13,777 nucleotides of DNA, taken from Clostridia bacterium. Lineage in GTDB: Bacteria; Bacillota_A; Clostridia; Christensenellales; CAG-138. Of the stretch, positions 12,207 through 13,777 are shown piece by piece. The notes under the pieces were generated by a model. That model saw only the letters and a list, made by a program, of their open reading frames with translations, ran no database searches and was not told the DNA's origin. The DNA is taken from assembly GCA_017459315.1 (NCBI GenBank), contig JAFUDD010000286.1, positions 1 to 13,777 of the forward strand, written 5' to 3'. The translations under genes and the position numbers were made by a program. How positions within the stretch are numbered: the first letter of the stretch is position 1; each line of letters opens with the position of its first letter.

Positions 12207-13043
12207 ATGGGCTGGGGCTTTTTAGGCATTATCTGTGCCGTCTGCGCCGTTTGCTGCGCGTGCGGCTTTAAGAAGTTCGTTTGGTTCCTTTCCATCGGCT
12301 ATGGCTTCGCCATCGCGGGCGGCGGCATCACGATCCTGATCCTGACGCTTGCCAACGGCTGGGGCGGCGCGGCGACCTGGCTTGCCGTGCTGCAGGCGCT
12401 GCTGTTCATCGCGTATGGCGCGCGGCTGTCGGGCTTCCTGCTCTACCGCGAGCTGAAGAACAAGGCGTACGTCAAGACGCTGAACGAGGACGCGGGCGGC
12501 GATAAGAAAATGCCGATCTTCGTCCTTGCGGCGATCTGGATCTTTGTGTCCGTGCTGTACACCGCGCAGGTCAGCCCGATGTTCTTCCGCTACTACAATA
12601 TGCGTGCTGACGGCCTAATTGCCAGTCCCGACTATGTGCTCCCGATCATCGGTATGCTGATCTCCGTGCTCGGGCTTTGCGTCGAGGCGCTGGCCGACAA
12701 GCAGAAATCCGATCAAAAGAAGGTCAACCCGAAGATGGTCGCCACGCAGGGCCTGTATAAGCTCGTCCGCTGCCCGAACTACCTCGGTGAGATCACGTTC
12801 TGGATCGGCGTATTCGTCGCCGGCATCACCGCGTTCAAGACCGTCGGACAATGGATCATGGCGATCCTTGCGCTGATCGCGATCGTGTTCATCATGTTCA
12901 ACGGCGCACAGCGGCTTGAAAAGCGGCAGAACGAGCGCTACGGCAACAACAAGACGTATCTGGAATATGCTAACTCCACGCCGATCATCCTGCCGTTCAT
13001 TCCGCTGTATCACCTGAACAAGCCGGAAAAGAAGGTCAAGTAA
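12207..13043 (+). CDS. DUF1295/steroid 5-alpha-reductase-fold integral membrane protein
   Basis: A 278-residue polytopic membrane protein with about six or seven hydrophobic helices (roughly 3-20, 25-48, 56-78, 104-122, 143-163, 196-232). The C-terminal catalytic region has the DUF1295 hallmarks: E-x3-D-x-Q (E160, D164, Q166), NPKMVATQGLYKLVR (174-188) and CPNYLGEITFW (189-199), ending TPIILPFIPLYHL. Relatives are steroid 5-alpha reductases, delta-14/24 sterol reductases and isoprenylcysteine methyltransferases; DUF1295 proteins are generally assigned as NAD(P)H-linked double-bond reductases of hydrophobic substrates. The usual RHPNY motif reads RCPNY here (Cys189). It starts 3 nt after the SDR gene and 1 nt separates it from the next gene. 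The substrate is unknown. Confidence 0.88.
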   Translation: MGWGFLGIICAVCAVCCACGFKKFVWFLSIGYGFAIAGGGITILILTLANGWGGAATWLAVLQALLFIAYGARLSGFLLYRELKNKAYVKTLNEDAGGDKKMPIFVLAAIWIFVSVLYTAQVSPMFFRYYNMRADGLIASPDYVLPIIGMLISVLGLCVEALADKQKSDQKKVNPKMVATQGLYKLVRCPNYLGEITFWIGVFVAGITAFKTVGQWIMAILALIAIVFIMFNGAQRLEKRQNERYGNNKTYLEYANSTPIILPFIPLYHLNKPEKKVK

Positions 13044-13044
13044 G

Positions 13045-13689
13045 ATGGAAGCCGTGAAGGAATTTTCCGTCCCGATGGCGCTTGTCGATTTCATCCCCGT
13101 GATCCTGTTTGCGATTGCGGCGGTGATGCTGCAGCGCGATCTGTACCACAAGATGAGCAAGGGCGCGTTTGCGCTGTTTGCCGCGGGCACCATCGACGTG
13201 ATCTGCTCCGGCGCATTAAAGGCGCTGTATAAGCTGCTGTACGGCGCAGGGATCTGCGACTTTACGCGGCTCAACGACATGTTCTTCCCGGTGCAGTCCA
13301 TCGGCTTTCTGCTCGCCGGTATCGGCGTTGTGGCGATGCTCGTGCATAAGCAGGGCGAAACGCTGCCCGCCGTCGCCGCTGCGCCCGCCGTGTTCTCCGG
13401 CACGTTCGTGTTCGTCGGTCTGATGGTCGCGGGGCTCGGCTGCATGGACTTCGGCTTGGTCGCGATTGCGAAAAAACTCAAAAAGCCCGCTGCCATCGTA
13501 CTTCTCTGCGTTTCGTTCGTGATGTGCCTCGGCATGGGATACCTGTCCACCAAGAACTTTGAAAAGGCTTCGCTGAATTGGATCGCCGAGGGCGTCAACG
13601 TCGTAGGGCAGCTGTGCTTCCTGCTTGCCGCCGTGCTGATGCGCAAGGCGGGCTTAAGGGCGCTCAAGCTCGAAAAGGAGACCAGATGA
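13045..13689 (+). CDS. Polytopic membrane protein of unknown function
   Basis: A 214-residue protein that I do not recognise. It has about six hydrophobic segments (roughly residues 12-30, 40-58, 82-101, 114-134, 146-168 and 183-202) with short loops, and a basic C-terminus. There are no obvious redox motifs; its few Cys and His residues are scattered. It begins 1 nt after the DUF1295 stop, with a poor ribosome site, and its end overlaps the next start by 4 bp (ATGA), so it is translated as part of the operon. It could be a membrane anchor, a quinone/haem-linked partner or a transporter for the pathway; nothing in the sequence decides this. Confidence 0.85.
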   Translation: MEAVKEFSVPMALVDFIPVILFAIAAVMLQRDLYHKMSKGAFALFAAGTIDVICSGALKALYKLLYGAGICDFTRLNDMFFPVQSIGFLLAGIGVVAMLVHKQGETLPAVAAAPAVFSGTFVFVGLMVAGLGCMDFGLVAIAKKLKKPAAIVLLCVSFVMCLGMGYLSTKNFEKASLNWIAEGVNVVGQLCFLLAAVLMRKAGLRALKLEKETR

Positions 13690-13777
13690 CCGAGCAGTTA
13701 TTGAACGGCATCCGAAAGCGGTTTCCGCTGACGGAAAAGCCCGTCTGGGAGTTTGCCACGCTCAAGGCGAACGGCAT
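13686..13777 (+). CDS. Unidentified gene, N-terminal fragment cut by window edge
   Basis: An ATG overlapping the previous stop (ATGA) opens a frame that stays open for 30 codons to the window end, beginning MTEQLLNGIRKRFPLTEKP and continuing with VWEFATLKANG. The start is hydrophilic with no signal peptide. The fragment is too short for a family assignment. The 4-bp overlap marks it as the fifth gene of the reductase operon. Confidence 0.7.
   Translation, partial: MTEQLLNGIRKRFPLTEKPVWEFATLKANG

Overview
The window is GC-rich apart from short AT-rich promoter regions, has strong AAGGAG-type ribosome binding sites and tightly packed operons. Its gene content (538-residue mannitol-dehydrogenase-type fructuronate reductase, GntR/FCD regulator, DUF1294, lipobox lipoprotein with a Pro-Thr linker) fits a high-GC anaerobic Clostridia/Oscillospirales-like Firmicute, probably gut-associated. 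That assignment is inference; there is no rRNA or other taxonomic marker here. No tRNA, rRNA, CRISPR array, transposase or integrase was seen.

Region 1 (1-6663) is a hexuronate (glucuronate/galacturonate) utilisation locus. A minus-strand operon uxaC > kdgK-like kinase > gnd (the last cut by the window edge) diverges from a plus-strand pair uxuB > gntR. UxaC isomerises the uronate, UxuB reduces the resulting keto-uronate, and the PfkB kinase would phosphorylate 2-keto-3-deoxygluconate. Mannonate dehydratase and KDPG aldolase are not in the window. The 344-bp divergent intergenic region holds two clear sigma-70-type promoters that share the 8-mer TATATCAC at or next to their -10 boxes, a good candidate operator for the GntR regulator. 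A palindrome-rich element lies between the kinase gene and gnd.

Region 2 (6664-9590): a leaderless-looking minus-strand gene for a spermidine-synthase/methyltransferase-fold protein is transcribed back-to-back with a plus-strand operon of a DUF1294 membrane protein, a secreted M15-type peptidase lipoprotein and a GNAT acetyltransferase. Two hairpins at 6664-6727 and one at 9564-9590 bound the region.

Region 3 (9661-13777, running off the end) is the most unusual part. A TetR regulator with a near-consensus promoter and a palindromic operator precedes, with its own candidate promoter in between, an operon of a flavin-reductase-like protein carrying a C-terminal domain resembling the protochlorophyllide reductase (PCP_red) domain, an atypical SDR that resembles divinyl-chlorophyllide 8-vinyl reductase, a DUF1295/steroid-5-alpha-reductase-fold membrane enzyme, an unknown polytopic membrane protein, and the start of one more gene overlapping by 4 bp. 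I infer a TetR-controlled membrane-associated reductive pathway for a hydrophobic enone, steroid, isoprenoid or tetrapyrrole-like substrate. I know of no described system with this gene set.
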